A stretch of 52,590 nucleotides of DNA from Cohnella lubricantis (GTDB taxonomy: Bacteria; Bacillota; Bacilli; Paenibacillales; Paenibacillaceae): the NCBI RefSeq assembly GCF_014212015.1, contig NZ_JACJVN010000031.1:1-52590 (forward strand), in the 5' to 3' direction. Every line of letters begins with the position of its first letter. The stretch's first letter is position 1. This document shows positions 33,702 to 42,925 of this stretch, in pieces. The notes beneath the pieces were generated by a model that had not been told where the DNA came from, ran no database searches, and saw nothing but the letters and a program-made list of their open reading frames with translations. The translations under genes and the position numbers were made by a program.

Positions 33702-36340
33702 CGCACACCTCCGGCAGCAATATGTATGCTTCGCTTGCAATACTCGAGAATTGCTTGTCCTGATGCACCGTTCAGATTATTGGACAATGCACTGCATAAC
33801 TGCATTTGCCTATCGGACTGAGGCTTAGCGAATGGCACGCCATCCAACTGTTGGACATAATCCAGGTAAAGATTGAGATCTGTATGGACATCCCAGTAAA
33901 AGGCATCGATCACACTGTTCCATTCCGCCGGATGTCTTTGAAGCTTAGTCGACTTCAACCTCTTGAACTCATCCGGACCTTGGTCAGGCACATCAAAAGA
34001 AAAGAAGTCGCCTTGCTCTGCTCCGATCTTCCATTGGTGAATGCCGGTCAATGTCAATGCATAAATCGCATCTTCTCTTTGCGTTGCATTGAGATAAGGG
34101 TCCTGCCGAGTAGAAGAGATAAATTCATTGGCTTGCTGAATGCTATGATCTTGAATATCAATCTTAAGGGCAGTACTAGCCAAGAAGGGAAGCATCCACA
34201 CATAACCATCGGCATAAACCAATGCTTGAAAATTATGAAATTGCCCGGTTTTAACATAATCGGGCAACTCGATTCTTTCATAGGTTTGGGACTCCCGCTC
34301 CCACTTCACAACATAATGGCCCGTTCTTGATGCTAACCAGTAATGCCTGCCATCATAACAAACGCCCCAATATCTCTCGTCCGCTCTGCCGATCTCGAAA
34401 AACTGATGCGTAAAGGTTTCCATATCGAAGAACATAAGCTCATTCGACATAACCACATTTAGGACAATTTCAGAGCCAACATTGCTTTTTCCCGCAACGA
34501 AAATACAGTCAAAATCCACCGTCTCATTCCATTTTTGATAATTGGACGACTTTTTCGCTGTGCTTTCCAAGTGGCCGAGCCAGTCCGAGTAATACGTCAT
34601 CTCTCTGCTTTCCAGATCGTAGCGCAAGATAGCAGGATATGTGTTCGCCACAAAAAATAATTGGCGCTTATATTGGATAACCTTCCTGAAGTGACCTCTC
34701 GTAATGGGGTTGAGCCATTCCGGTCTCTCCCGAATCTGGAGAGCCTGCTTCTCTATTGTGTTCAAAGCCATATCATAGGCTACGATATTGTCCGAATTTA
34801 ACGGTGCAAAATAAAGCTTACCTTCAGCCTCGATAACATCATAAAAAAGATGATCATGGTGCGCTTCGTTAAGGCCCGCCATATATTCCGCTGTCATTGT
34901 TTCCTTATTGGCTCTAAACACTCCGTTAATATCGCGAACAGAAAACCACAAATATTGACCATCGTCATGAACGTTGTGTGGAAGCAATTGCTCTTTGGGG
35001 CTCGACAATACCGATAAGTCCTGAATCATGACGGGCTTCCCAGTACATGAATAAAGGGCCACCAGTGATCCCCAATCACCGTAGTATGCATCGGAAATCG
35101 CAATCGCCCGATGCAAATCCGCCGTGTCATCATAAATGCCGATTCGTTCACATTTGTACTGTTCAACGATTCGCTCATAATCTACCAACAATTGCGGGCG
35201 CATCGAACGATATGTCGACTCATTAAGCGGATGCGGTCGCCATAGCAGCACGACATCATCCCGCTTCCGAAAGTTCTCGAACACGTAACGCAATTTATCC
35301 AAGACCTTCTCGTTCCCATCGAGCAGAGCGGAGATCGTTGTATTGTAAAGAATAACCTTTTTCCTTGTGCCATCCGGCTTCTCAATTAATTGTCGCCATG
35401 CATCAGGAACGTAGCAATCCTCCCGCTTTGTGCGAATAACCTTATCGAACTTCGGCGAGCCGAGTGCAACGATCTTGTCCTCCACATTGCCGAAACGCCC
35501 GACGCATTGATTCTCTCGCTCGAACTGCTTGAGCGTGCGAATATATGTCTCTCGAATTCGATCCGATTGCACAATTACCCGATCTGCTAGCAATACCCCT
35601 GAACTGGTGCAGAAATGTTCGGCCACATCATCCACGCTTACGAAGTATGGAATGTAGACCAATAAATCCGTATATCCCTTAAGCCGCCGGCTGAAGTAAT
35701 CCGGATGCACGACCGTCACTAGATTTCTATCATCATAAGGGTTTATCGTCACGATGATGTCCGGACGGCGTTCCTCCAAACTATATTCTCGCCAATCCAC
35801 AACCGGCACGTAGTCCGGGTATTGATCACCTTCATAATTCATTTGTCCAAGCGTACCGTCCTGCTTTCTGTCGAAGTATGGAATGGGCACGACATATGCA
35901 TCGCATTGCGGATCTTCTATCGCAGCCTTCCAGACAGATTCACAACTGTCCCACATGCTAGCCTTGTAGGGAAAGAAGGCAATCTCTATCTTGTTCTGTC
36001 TTAGTTCGGCGTGAACGCTGTCTTCTATCCGAACAAGCTGATTCTGCAATTGCAGGAAGAAGTCTTCGAGGTTGCCGCCGTTGTTGGCCTCTATGCTGGC
36101 GAAGTATAGAAGTTCGCAGTACTCTTCAAGCTTAGAGACGGTCGATGTCCCTTCACCTTCAAGGCCCTCTATGTAGTTGCCAATATGTACAGCACATTCC
36201 TGACAGTCAGCCAACAGCCCTACGAACATACCCGTCTCTTGTTCAGAGTGCAGGCGAACGAGTTCTCGATGCGCTTCCTCCAACGTCTTGATGAGTTCCA
36301 GTACCTGTCCCTGATGATATTTCCTCACCTTGCTTCTCAC
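33698..36340 (-). CDS. CDP-glycerol glycerophosphotransferase-like protein with C-terminal beta-propeller
   Basis: 880 residues from GTG 36340. Residues about 110-470 resemble the TagB/TagF type of GT-B transferase: IPYFDRKQDG, VALGSPKFDK, LLWRPHPLNES and AYYGDWGSLVALYSCTGKPV. Residues about 490-830 hold repeated strand units such as LYFAPLNSDNIVAYD, LFFVANTYPAILRYD, YWLASRTGHYVVKWE and VWMLPFLASTALKID, which look like blades of a beta-propeller. There are no signal or membrane segments. I infer transfer of a phospho-polyol, with the propeller binding the glycan or a partner. The stop overlaps the TarI-like start. Confidence 0.75.
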   Translation of the reverse strand: MRSKVRKYHQGQVLELIKTLEEAHRELVRLHSEQETGMFVGLLADCQECAVHIGNYIEGLEGEGTSTVSKLEEYCELLYFASIEANNGGNLEDFFLQLQNQLVRIEDSVHAELRQNKIEIAFFPYKASMWDSCESVWKAAIEDPQCDAYVVPIPYFDRKQDGTLGQMNYEGDQYPDYVPVVDWREYSLEERRPDIIVTINPYDDRNLVTVVHPDYFSRRLKGYTDLLVYIPYFVSVDDVAEHFCTSSGVLLADRVIVQSDRIRETYIRTLKQFERENQCVGRFGNVEDKIVALGSPKFDKVIRTKREDCYVPDAWRQLIEKPDGTRKKVILYNTTISALLDGNEKVLDKLRYVFENFRKRDDVVLLWRPHPLNESTYRSMRPQLLVDYERIVEQYKCERIGIYDDTADLHRAIAISDAYYGDWGSLVALYSCTGKPVMIQDLSVLSSPKEQLLPHNVHDDGQYLWFSVRDINGVFRANKETMTAEYMAGLNEAHHDHLFYDVIEAEGKLYFAPLNSDNIVAYDMALNTIEKQALQIRERPEWLNPITRGHFRKVIQYKRQLFFVANTYPAILRYDLESREMTYYSDWLGHLESTAKKSSNYQKWNETVDFDCIFVAGKSNVGSEIVLNVVMSNELMFFDMETFTHQFFEIGRADERYWGVCYDGRHYWLASRTGHYVVKWERESQTYERIELPDYVKTGQFHNFQALVYADGYVWMLPFLASTALKIDIQDHSIQQANEFISSTRQDPYLNATQREDAIYALTLTGIHQWKIGAEQGDFFSFDVPDQGPDEFKRLKSTKLQRHPAEWNSVIDAFYWDVHTDLNLYLDYVQQLDGVPFAKPQSDRQMQLCSALSNNLNGASGQAILEYCKRSIHIAAGGVR

Positions 36341-36349
36341 CTCAACTCA

Positions 36350-37414
36350 TCAAATCGCTTGCATATCTAGAACCTCTTCTTGCCAATCCGCTATCATACG
36401 CTGATACATCTCTGCAAGTGTGTACTTGGGCTTCCAGCCAAGACGTTCGATCTTCTCAGCACTCAATCTCATCGTTACATCAGGGGCGTATCCACGCTTA
36501 ATTAAATCGTTGGGCTTGTCCACAATAACGGACACTCTTCCCCCGCTGACTTCTCTAGCGACCAGTTCCGCCATCTCCCGGATGGTCATGCTTGTCTCTG
36601 GATTAACAATATTGTACGTCTCACCTTCTGCACCTTTAAGCAATAGGAGAATTAGTCCGCGAATCGCGTCACTAATATAGCAGTAATTGCCGCGAGATTT
36701 CCCTTCCGTATGCAGTACAATATTTGTACCCTCTATGGAACTTCGCGCCAGCTGCGCAAATATTCGAGAGTCATTACTTGGGAATCCCGCTCCGAAGGTC
36801 TGTGCAAGCCGGGCTACCTTAATTGGCGTACCATACTGGGAGTAATAACCGTTGCACAAACACTCGCACATCCGCTTGCTCTCTGGGTAGCTGCTTCTCG
36901 GGTTTTGAAGATTGATATACCCCAGATCATTCTCGGTGACCTTCTCAAGAGAAGGATCGGTCAGTCCGTAAACCTCCATTGAAGACAAGTAAACTACGCT
37001 CTTGCAACTCTTTTCCTTCGCCAGCGCTAATACATTCTCCGTACCCTTAAGCGCAGTTTCTATTACTCCAACAGGATTTGCAGCCATCTCGACAGAACGC
37101 GTCACCGCCGCGGCATGAAAAATGTAATCAACAGGCCCGTTCACCATTAAAGGAGTGCGTATGTCGTGCCGTATAAACTTCACACACTTTTCCTTCCCGA
37201 AAACCTTACTTGCTCTATCTTCATCCCGTCCGAATGCCAAAATATGAAGATCCAGCTTATACTTCAAATTAGCCGCAGACAGCGCTTGGACGAGGATAGC
37301 CCCTACCGCCCCGGTTGCTCCAGTAACAAGAACAGATCTACCGAATAACTCTCCCCAGGGAATAGCGCTATCAGATACTATTTGATCAATATCTTCTAGC
37401 AAGGCTTGCGACAA
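36350..37414 (-). CDS. NAD-dependent sugar epimerase/dehydratase (extended SDR)
   Basis: 354 residues. The NAD motif VLVTGATGAVG, the catalytic YPESK and the upstream YLSSMEVYG are intact; DYIFHAAAV and GRGNYCYISD-type segments place it among extended SDRs such as UDP-glucuronate decarboxylase or dTDP-glucose 4,6-dehydratase. I set the start at TTG 37414, with AGGAGG 9 bases upstream; the frame is open 16 codons further but has no site there. It is the first gene of the glycan island, with a sigma-D-like promoter about 60 bases upstream. Confidence 0.82.
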   Translation of the reverse strand: MSQALLEDIDQIVSDSAIPWGELFGRSVLVTGATGAVGAILVQALSAANLKYKLDLHILAFGRDEDRASKVFGKEKCVKFIRHDIRTPLMVNGPVDYIFHAAAVTRSVEMAANPVGVIETALKGTENVLALAKEKSCKSVVYLSSMEVYGLTDPSLEKVTENDLGYINLQNPRSSYPESKRMCECLCNGYYSQYGTPIKVARLAQTFGAGFPSNDSRIFAQLARSSIEGTNIVLHTEGKSRGNYCYISDAIRGLILLLLKGAEGETYNIVNPETSMTIREMAELVAREVSGGRVSVIVDKPNDLIKRGYAPDVTMRLSAEKIERLGWKPKYTLAEMYQRMIADWQEEVLDMQAI

Positions 37415-37473
37415 TATTGTCCGCCTCCTAAATAGCGATATCCGCAGTCTCTCATGATTCAATCATACTACTT

Positions 37474-37500
37474 TTATCGACTTAAACCGACAGGAACTTA
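37474..37500 (-). promoter_or_regulatory. Candidate sigma-D promoter of the glycan island
   Basis: TAAG, 15 bases, GTCGATAA on the minus strand, against the sigma-D consensus TAAA-N15-GCCGATAT (3/4 and 6/8). It is weaker than the hag site, but spacing and position fit. Confidence 0.4.
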
Positions 37501-37609
37501 ATATTCAATTCCACCTTGGGATTTACTTCCTGCATTTCTCAATAAAAGAATCCCCGCTATAATCAGGTTGCGATACACCTATCTACAGGGGGAGTTTTCG
37601 TTCACTATA

Positions 37610-39517
37610 CTATTTTGTTAACAGTTCAACTGTGTGCATTGGAATCTCATCTAGTTTGACCCACTTCGAGAATTGAAGCATAAATTCAGAAGTATCCAAC
37701 CCCTTACTGTTCTCGAGCACAAGGCCGAGCATCTTGATCGACGGTGCCAATTGGACAGCCTCTACCATGAACTGAAGCCCCTTCTGCGGGTTGCCATTCA
37801 GGAAGCAATAGCTTCCGAGCTCCTTATAGCCCTCTCCCCTTAACAAATTGTTATCAAGCAGGATGGAGTACAGTTCTACGGCTATGTTCTCATACCCCAG
37901 CGCGTTCAATTGCTCTGCCAATCGGTGCAACAGTTCTTCATCAGCGAATCGATTCACAAGCTGTTCGTATTCGCCGGAATAGCCGTATTGAAGCAATTGA
38001 ACGATCAGTTGGGTCAGCAGCGCATATTCATCAGACGAGCGCGACGCGGCTTGCTCTTCTGCCCCGGACTCCGACAACTGTCGGATCAGCTTGTCCAACA
38101 AGCCGTTCTGGTCACTCGCCAATGCCGCATAGCGAGAATCGCTATATACGAAGCTGGCCAACAACGCTAATGGCGATTCGATCTGCTTATCGCTCAGCAG
38201 CTGCGCTTCCTTCTTCTGTAATATGCAGAACGCCAGTTCATCCTCGTATGTAAGCGGCACTCGATGCTCTTGGCAAGCGTTCCAGTAGACGCCGGCTAAT
38301 TCCCCCAGACCTTCAAGAAGGGAAACCCTCAGCATAATATAGGCATTCTTCGGATCGGAGAGCGGATACATCCGACTCATAAAGGTTTGCACGCTGTCAG
38401 TTGAATCATGAGCAGCCAATGTTCTCAGCAATGTGCGCAGCGAAGCGAAGCTCTGTCGGTCCAGCTTCAGAAGCGCCGTCAGATGATACACCATCTGCTG
38501 CAGATCCCCGCGCTTCTTCGCGATGCCTGCCAGCTTCTCGCGAGGCACTCGCTGTCCATAGCTCTCTTCGATGAGCCAGTAAGCCTTCCCGGTCGCTTGG
38601 CTGCGGTCCACGATCCTCAGACATTCCTGGAATGCCTGCTCGGCGCGTTGGTAGAATCCGAAGCCTTCATACAGCGTTCCTTCCAGGCAGTGATAGTCTA
38701 CACGATCGGGCCATAACTGCTTGCCTTCGGAGATATATTGATGGGCTTCCCGGAAGCGGCCGGTCTTCAAAGCCGTCTGACTGATATTGTTCAAGAGATG
38801 ATCGTACCAGCCTGCCGCGCTCCGGTCCACTTGCTCCATAGCTTTCTTGTAGTAGCTGTAAGTTCGCTCCAAGTCCCCGGTATTGTAATACTCGTTGCCA
38901 AGAACAAAGCAGAAGTACGGATCTCTTAGCTTGCTCTCCGATTCCATGCTTTGAAGAATCACCATGTTCCGCTGGCCCTTATTCTTCTCGGCCACCGCCT
39001 GTACTGTATATCCCGTATGGACAAGCGTGAAGGAATCGGCCACATAGGTAATCTCCCCCTTCGGAGAGGTTAACTGTTCATGAATGGGTTCCCTGTAACG
39101 AATGCCTTGCCGATTCGTGAATAGACGCGGTCCGCTCGACTCATGTATGTGTTCGCCGTTGGCGCCGTGGAAATTCATGATTTTAACGAGAACGCCTAGC
39201 GGTTGATTCGGTTTAATGCCGCTAAGCTTCTTCCTTAGCGTCTCCTGCTGGCCCGGAGCAGCATATTCATCCGCATCCATGACCAGAATCCACTGGCCCG
39301 TCGCATGGCGCAGCGATTCGTTGCGCGCTGCGGCGAAGTCATTCACCCACTCAAAGTCATAGACATGCCGGGTGTATTGTCGGGCAATGTCCTTCGTACG
39401 ATCCTCGGAGCCGGTATCCACGACAATAATCTCATCCACCAAGCCCTTCACGCTGTCGAGGCAGCGTCCAAGCACCTTCTCTTCGTTCTTCACGATCATG
39501 CATAGGGAGAGCAACAT
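37610..39517 (-). CDS. Family-2 glycosyltransferase with TPR tail
   Basis: 635 residues. The GT2 domain is at 1-230: LSLCMIVKNEEKVLGRCLDS, EIIVVDTGSEDRT, NDFAAARNESLRHATG and VMDADE (the DxD-like metal site). The remainder is a series of helical TPR-type repeats. This is the SunS-like layout found in many Bacillota, often near flagellin. With its counterpart at 42926-43981 it brackets fliD-flaG-fliS, so flagellin or FliD is a likely acceptor; that is inference from position. The start ATG 39517 has a GGTGA-type site. Confidence 0.85.
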   Translation of the reverse strand: MLLSLCMIVKNEEKVLGRCLDSVKGLVDEIIVVDTGSEDRTKDIARQYTRHVYDFEWVNDFAAARNESLRHATGQWILVMDADEYAAPGQQETLRKKLSGIKPNQPLGVLVKIMNFHGANGEHIHESSGPRLFTNRQGIRYREPIHEQLTSPKGEITYVADSFTLVHTGYTVQAVAEKNKGQRNMVILQSMESESKLRDPYFCFVLGNEYYNTGDLERTYSYYKKAMEQVDRSAAGWYDHLLNNISQTALKTGRFREAHQYISEGKQLWPDRVDYHCLEGTLYEGFGFYQRAEQAFQECLRIVDRSQATGKAYWLIEESYGQRVPREKLAGIAKKRGDLQQMVYHLTALLKLDRQSFASLRTLLRTLAAHDSTDSVQTFMSRMYPLSDPKNAYIMLRVSLLEGLGELAGVYWNACQEHRVPLTYEDELAFCILQKKEAQLLSDKQIESPLALLASFVYSDSRYAALASDQNGLLDKLIRQLSESGAEEQAASRSSDEYALLTQLIVQLLQYGYSGEYEQLVNRFADEELLHRLAEQLNALGYENIAVELYSILLDNNLLRGEGYKELGSYCFLNGNPQKGLQFMVEAVQLAPSIKMLGLVLENSKGLDTSEFMLQFSKWVKLDEIPMHTVELLTK

Positions 39518-39554
39518 TCCGGTTCACCTGCCTGCTTCGAAAATGGGATATAAA

Positions 39555-39585
39555 AAGAAATAAGCCCTCAAAGGGGCATTATTCG
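39555..39585 (-). terminator. Terminator of the fliD-flaG-fliS operon
   Basis: On the minus strand AATAA and GCCC pair with GGGC and TTATT (one bulge), followed by TCTTTTT. It starts right after the stop of the FliT-like gene. Confidence 0.65.
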
Positions 39586-39942
39586 TTATTTGTGCGAATC
39601 AATGAAGTAGCCGGAGCCTTGTATATAAGTACTCTCATAGAGGCTCTTGACGCGCTTCGCAGACTGGATGTCGCGTCCGGTCTGTTCCAGCTCTCTCTTG
39701 TACGTCATCATGCGATCGACATTCAACGACTCTAAGCTGATGATCTCTTCAACGACAGCTCTCACTTGCGAAGGAATCAGCTCTTGCTCTTGGGCGGCTA
39801 ATTGTTCATATTGCCTTCTAAGCTCGGCCTGACGATCTTGGATTCGCTCCAGCTCTTCCAGATGCTCGTCCAGAGTAAAGTCCAGGCTCGACACCTGCTT
39901 GGACAGGCTTAGGAACTCGGCTAGCAATTGATCCCGGTTCAT
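39586..39942 (-). CDS. FliT-like flagellar chaperone
   Basis: 118 residues, helical and charged throughout (DEHLEELERIQDRQAELRRQ), starting at ATG 39942, which overlaps the fliS stop as ATGA. Small helical proteins in this slot after fliS are FliT-type chaperones for FliD, or uncharacterised equivalents. The sequence shows no strict motif, so the identity rests on size, composition and place. Confidence 0.65.
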   Translation of the reverse strand: MNRDQLLAEFLSLSKQVSSLDFTLDEHLEELERIQDRQAELRRQYEQLAAQEQELIPSQVRAVVEEIISLESLNVDRMMTYKRELEQTGRDIQSAKRVKSLYESTYIQGSGYFIDSHK

Positions 39943-40334
39943 GCTTGCTCCTGAACCGGCGCGTTGGCACGCGCGAGCTTCACCGCTTCCGCCCAAGTGT
40001 CCTTCAATTCGGTCATCAGATTAATACAGGATTGCAAACTATCGACCTGAAGTCTGATGTTAGCTTCAACGAGCTGCGACTGCATGAATCGGTATAGATC
40101 AGCTAGGTTAGCCGAGATCTCATACTGCGGATCAAGCGTAATCAGAAGCTCCTCTATGATGTTCTGCGCCTTCTGAATATATTGGTTCTTCCCTGCATAA
40201 TCCCTCGTCTCAATGCAATGCTGCGCCTGCTTCATGAATCGAATGCATCCGTTGTAGAGCATGAGCGTCAATTCGCCGGGGGATGCGGTCTTCACTTGCA
40301 TTTGAAGGTACGCTTGTTGTGCTTGACCGTTCAT
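39939..40334 (-). CDS. fliS: Flagellin export chaperone FliS
   Basis: 131 residues. The N-terminal AYLQMQVKTASPGELTLMLY and GCIRFMKQA are the FliS family signature. It binds the C-terminal helix of flagellin in the cytosol and prevents early polymerisation. In Bacillus it also connects with FliW and CsrA control of flagellin. It lies between flaG and the FliT-like gene. Confidence 0.96.
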   Translation of the reverse strand: MNGQAQQAYLQMQVKTASPGELTLMLYNGCIRFMKQAQHCIETRDYAGKNQYIQKAQNIIEELLITLDPQYEISANLADLYRFMQSQLVEANIRLQVDSLQSCINLMTELKDTWAEAVKLARANAPVQEQA

Positions 40335-40340
40335 CTTTTG

Positions 40341-40706
40341 TTACCTCTTTTCATCAATGATCATTCCGCTGAGCTCCACTAGCTTATCGACCAGATCGAT
40401 GAATTTCTCCGGCGGAATCTCCCGGATGACTTCATCCGTCTCGGAATTAATCACTTTCACGACCACACGGTCATGGTAAATCTCGTAATCGAACTTGCGC
40501 GGAGCGCCCTCTACCATCTTCTGAGCTCTCTGCAGAGTCTTGACCAGCGCTTCCTCGGATACGCTTAGCTCGTTTCTTCTCTTCTCTAGCAGGTCTGGTT
40601 GTGTTAGTGAAACGGCTGGCGTGTCGTGATTGTCTCGATTGCTTGCATCCTCATTGCTTAACTTCCTCACGGGAGCGGATGAAGCTGTATTGAACGACAC
40701 ATCCAT
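40341..40706 (-). CDS. flaG: Flagellar protein FlaG
   Basis: 121 residues. After a polar N-terminus, the FlaG core covers about 55-118: FDYEIYHDRVVVKVINSET, EVIREIPPEKFIDLVDKL. It lies directly before fliS and after fliD, as is usual. FlaG influences filament length in some bacteria; the mechanism is unclear. Confidence 0.92.
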   Translation of the reverse strand: MDVSFNTASSAPVRKLSNEDASNRDNHDTPAVSLTQPDLLEKRRNELSVSEEALVKTLQRAQKMVEGAPRKFDYEIYHDRVVVKVINSETDEVIREIPPEKFIDLVDKLVELSGMIIDEKR

Positions 40707-40718
40707 GCCCGATCCTCC

Positions 40719-42857
40719 TTATCCTCCGAATGCGGATTGCAACCATCCGAGCGTGCTATTGCCCTTCGCGACCGCTTGCTCCAGAGCCGAGAACCGCTTG
40801 TAATAGTTGTCTTCCTTCGTATCCAACTTATCCTGGAATTCGTCGATATCGTTCTCCAAATCGTGCAATTGCTTGCCAAGCGTACTCGTAACGGCATCCT
40901 GAGCTGTAGATAAACCGCCGGCCTTCGTAACCAGTTGAGTGATCGAGGTATTCACCTGATTATACATCTGCTGCGCGATACCCGTCTTGGCCGCAGCGCT
41001 GTCCCCAGGCTGATTGGCGAACAATCGAATGACACTCTCCGGATCCTTCTGGATCGCCGCGCGAAGCTTGTCCTCGTCGATCTGCAGATTGCTCGATGTG
41101 GTAACGTCATACCCTGCAGAAGAGTAAGCGGTTGTCGTAATTCCGATCTTGAACAACGAATTATAATCGGTTGGGAGCGTGTCGACCGTTGCGCTGGTCA
41201 ATTGCCGAAGCGTACTGCTGATCGATCGAAGCACGCTATCGTTATGCAGGACGCCCAGCTTAGCCTTGTCTTCCCACAGTTTAATCTCATCATCCGACAT
41301 TTCCTTCCGCTCGTCGTCCTTCAACGGAGGATAATTCTTGTCCACCGTCTCGTTCAAGCGCTTCTTAATAAGAGTCTGCGCTGCGTTATAAGCATCTACG
41401 AAGCTCTTAATGGAATTGTAGATGGCGTCCGTGTCCTGCGTCGAGTTCACCGTCACCGTCTTGTTCGGATCGGCGCCCAATAGTGTATAGGATATATCGT
41501 CGACCGTGAAGGAATTGGAGCTTCGATGGGATACGGTGCCGTCGATGACGACCTCTGCATCCGTGCCGCTCGCCGACGAATTGGAGCTTCCGAACCCTAA
41601 TGCCTTCATCAGATCCCCGGATACTTCCACCTTAGACGCTGCGCCTGTCGACTTCGAAGCGATAGCGAAGCTGTCGGTCACGGAATCATACGTCATTCTC
41701 ACGCCTGCAGCGGATGAGTTGACCTTACTCATGATCGATGTCAAGGTGTCCTCTGCCGTGTAGGAGAAGTCAATTCCATTCACCTTGAACGATCCGCCGG
41801 CCGAGAGCGGAATGTCGAATTGGCCCGCGATATCGCCGATCTTCGAGCTCGTGCTCACCTTGAACGATTGGCCCGGCGTGAAACCGAGAGCCTGCAGTCC
41901 GCTGCTTGAACCATACGCGTTGACCGAGAGCTGTGGCAGGCTGTCCAGTGAACCTTCCGGCCGCAGCGTGAGCTTCCCGTCTGCAACGCCTGCCGTAACC
42001 TTGCCATAACCAAATGCGGCATCCAACTGACTCTGCAGCGCATCCTTCAAATCGTTCGCCGTATACGGAGTATCCTTAGCCGGAATCGTGATCGTCTTCG
42101 TGGAACCATCCAGCGTCACCGAGAATTGGTTGTTTGCACTTGTTATACTTAAATCAGGCGCATTAGCAGCCGTAAGCGGAGTAATAGCGAACGATTGTCC
42201 ATCGGAGAAGCCCAGGTTCGCAAGCCCGTCTCCGTTGCTATTCACCTTTAATTCCGTGAAGCTGCTCGTCGTCCCCAGCGGCTGGAGTCCGATCTTGCCG
42301 TCCGCCGAGACCGATGCCTTCAGTTGACCGCTGCCGAATTGAGCATCCAACTGGCTCTGCAGCTCTGCCGCCAGTTCATCGGCATTGCTATAAGTACCCG
42401 GCGTCAATGTGATCGTCTTCCGCGACCCGTTAAACGTTACGTCCAACGCATTGTTCGAATTGGTGATCTGCAGCGAGGCAGGCGCGGCAGCGCCCGTCAT
42501 TGGCCCCGTCGATCCGGACACCGTCTTGCCCTTTAATGCGGCTCCCGTAGCGAGGCTATTCACGACGAGGCTATGCGAAGACGCGCTCGCGCCCGACCCG
42601 GCCGTGACGGTCGCAACGCTCGTATCGGACGAAGTAGCCTTCGTCGTCTGCCACTTGGAGGAGAAGCGCAAGTTATTCAAGGCCGTATTAAAGGTAGCTA
42701 GCTGCTTGTTGATCTCTCGATAAGCATCCGACTTCCACGTAAGCGTCTGCTTGTTCTGCTTCATCTTATCTAGAGGGATTCTCTCCGCATTCATCAGCTG
42801 CGTGACCAATCCTTCGATATCCATGCCGGAGTTAATTCCCGTAATACGAGTGACCAT
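40719..42857 (-). CDS. fliD: Flagellar filament cap protein FliD (hook-associated protein 2)
   Basis: 712 residues. The N-terminal MVTRITGINSGMDIEGLVTQ and the helical segment to residue 70 are standard, and the C-terminal coiled coil DIDEFQDKLDTKEDNYYKRF ends the protein. Between them are several repeated FliD-type insert domains (three LQSQLDA units at about 165-290), which make it longer than the 500-residue norm. It caps the growing filament. A sigma-D-like site lies upstream. Confidence 0.95.
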   Translation of the reverse strand: MVTRITGINSGMDIEGLVTQLMNAERIPLDKMKQNKQTLTWKSDAYREINKQLATFNTALNNLRFSSKWQTTKATSSDTSVATVTAGSGASASSHSLVVNSLATGAALKGKTVSGSTGPMTGAAAPASLQITNSNNALDVTFNGSRKTITLTPGTYSNADELAAELQSQLDAQFGSGQLKASVSADGKIGLQPLGTTSSFTELKVNSNGDGLANLGFSDGQSFAITPLTAANAPDLSITSANNQFSVTLDGSTKTITIPAKDTPYTANDLKDALQSQLDAAFGYGKVTAGVADGKLTLRPEGSLDSLPQLSVNAYGSSSGLQALGFTPGQSFKVSTSSKIGDIAGQFDIPLSAGGSFKVNGIDFSYTAEDTLTSIMSKVNSSAAGVRMTYDSVTDSFAIASKSTGAASKVEVSGDLMKALGFGSSNSSASGTDAEVVIDGTVSHRSSNSFTVDDISYTLLGADPNKTVTVNSTQDTDAIYNSIKSFVDAYNAAQTLIKKRLNETVDKNYPPLKDDERKEMSDDEIKLWEDKAKLGVLHNDSVLRSISSTLRQLTSATVDTLPTDYNSLFKIGITTTAYSSAGYDVTTSSNLQIDEDKLRAAIQKDPESVIRLFANQPGDSAAAKTGIAQQMYNQVNTSITQLVTKAGGLSTAQDAVTSTLGKQLHDLENDIDEFQDKLDTKEDNYYKRFSALEQAVAKGNSTLGWLQSAFGG

Positions 42858-42894
42858 TATTCAACCTCCCAACAAGAGGATTCTATTACTATAT

Positions 42895-42921
42895 ATATCG
42901 TCATGGGCCGCCGTTTTCTAA
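42895..42921 (-). promoter_or_regulatory. Candidate sigma-D promoter of the fliD operon
   Basis: TTAG, 15 bases, GACGATAT on the minus strand (2/4 and 7/8 against TAAA-N15-GCCGATAT), about 40 bases before ATG 42857. Confidence 0.4.
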
Positions 42922-42925
42922 AGGG

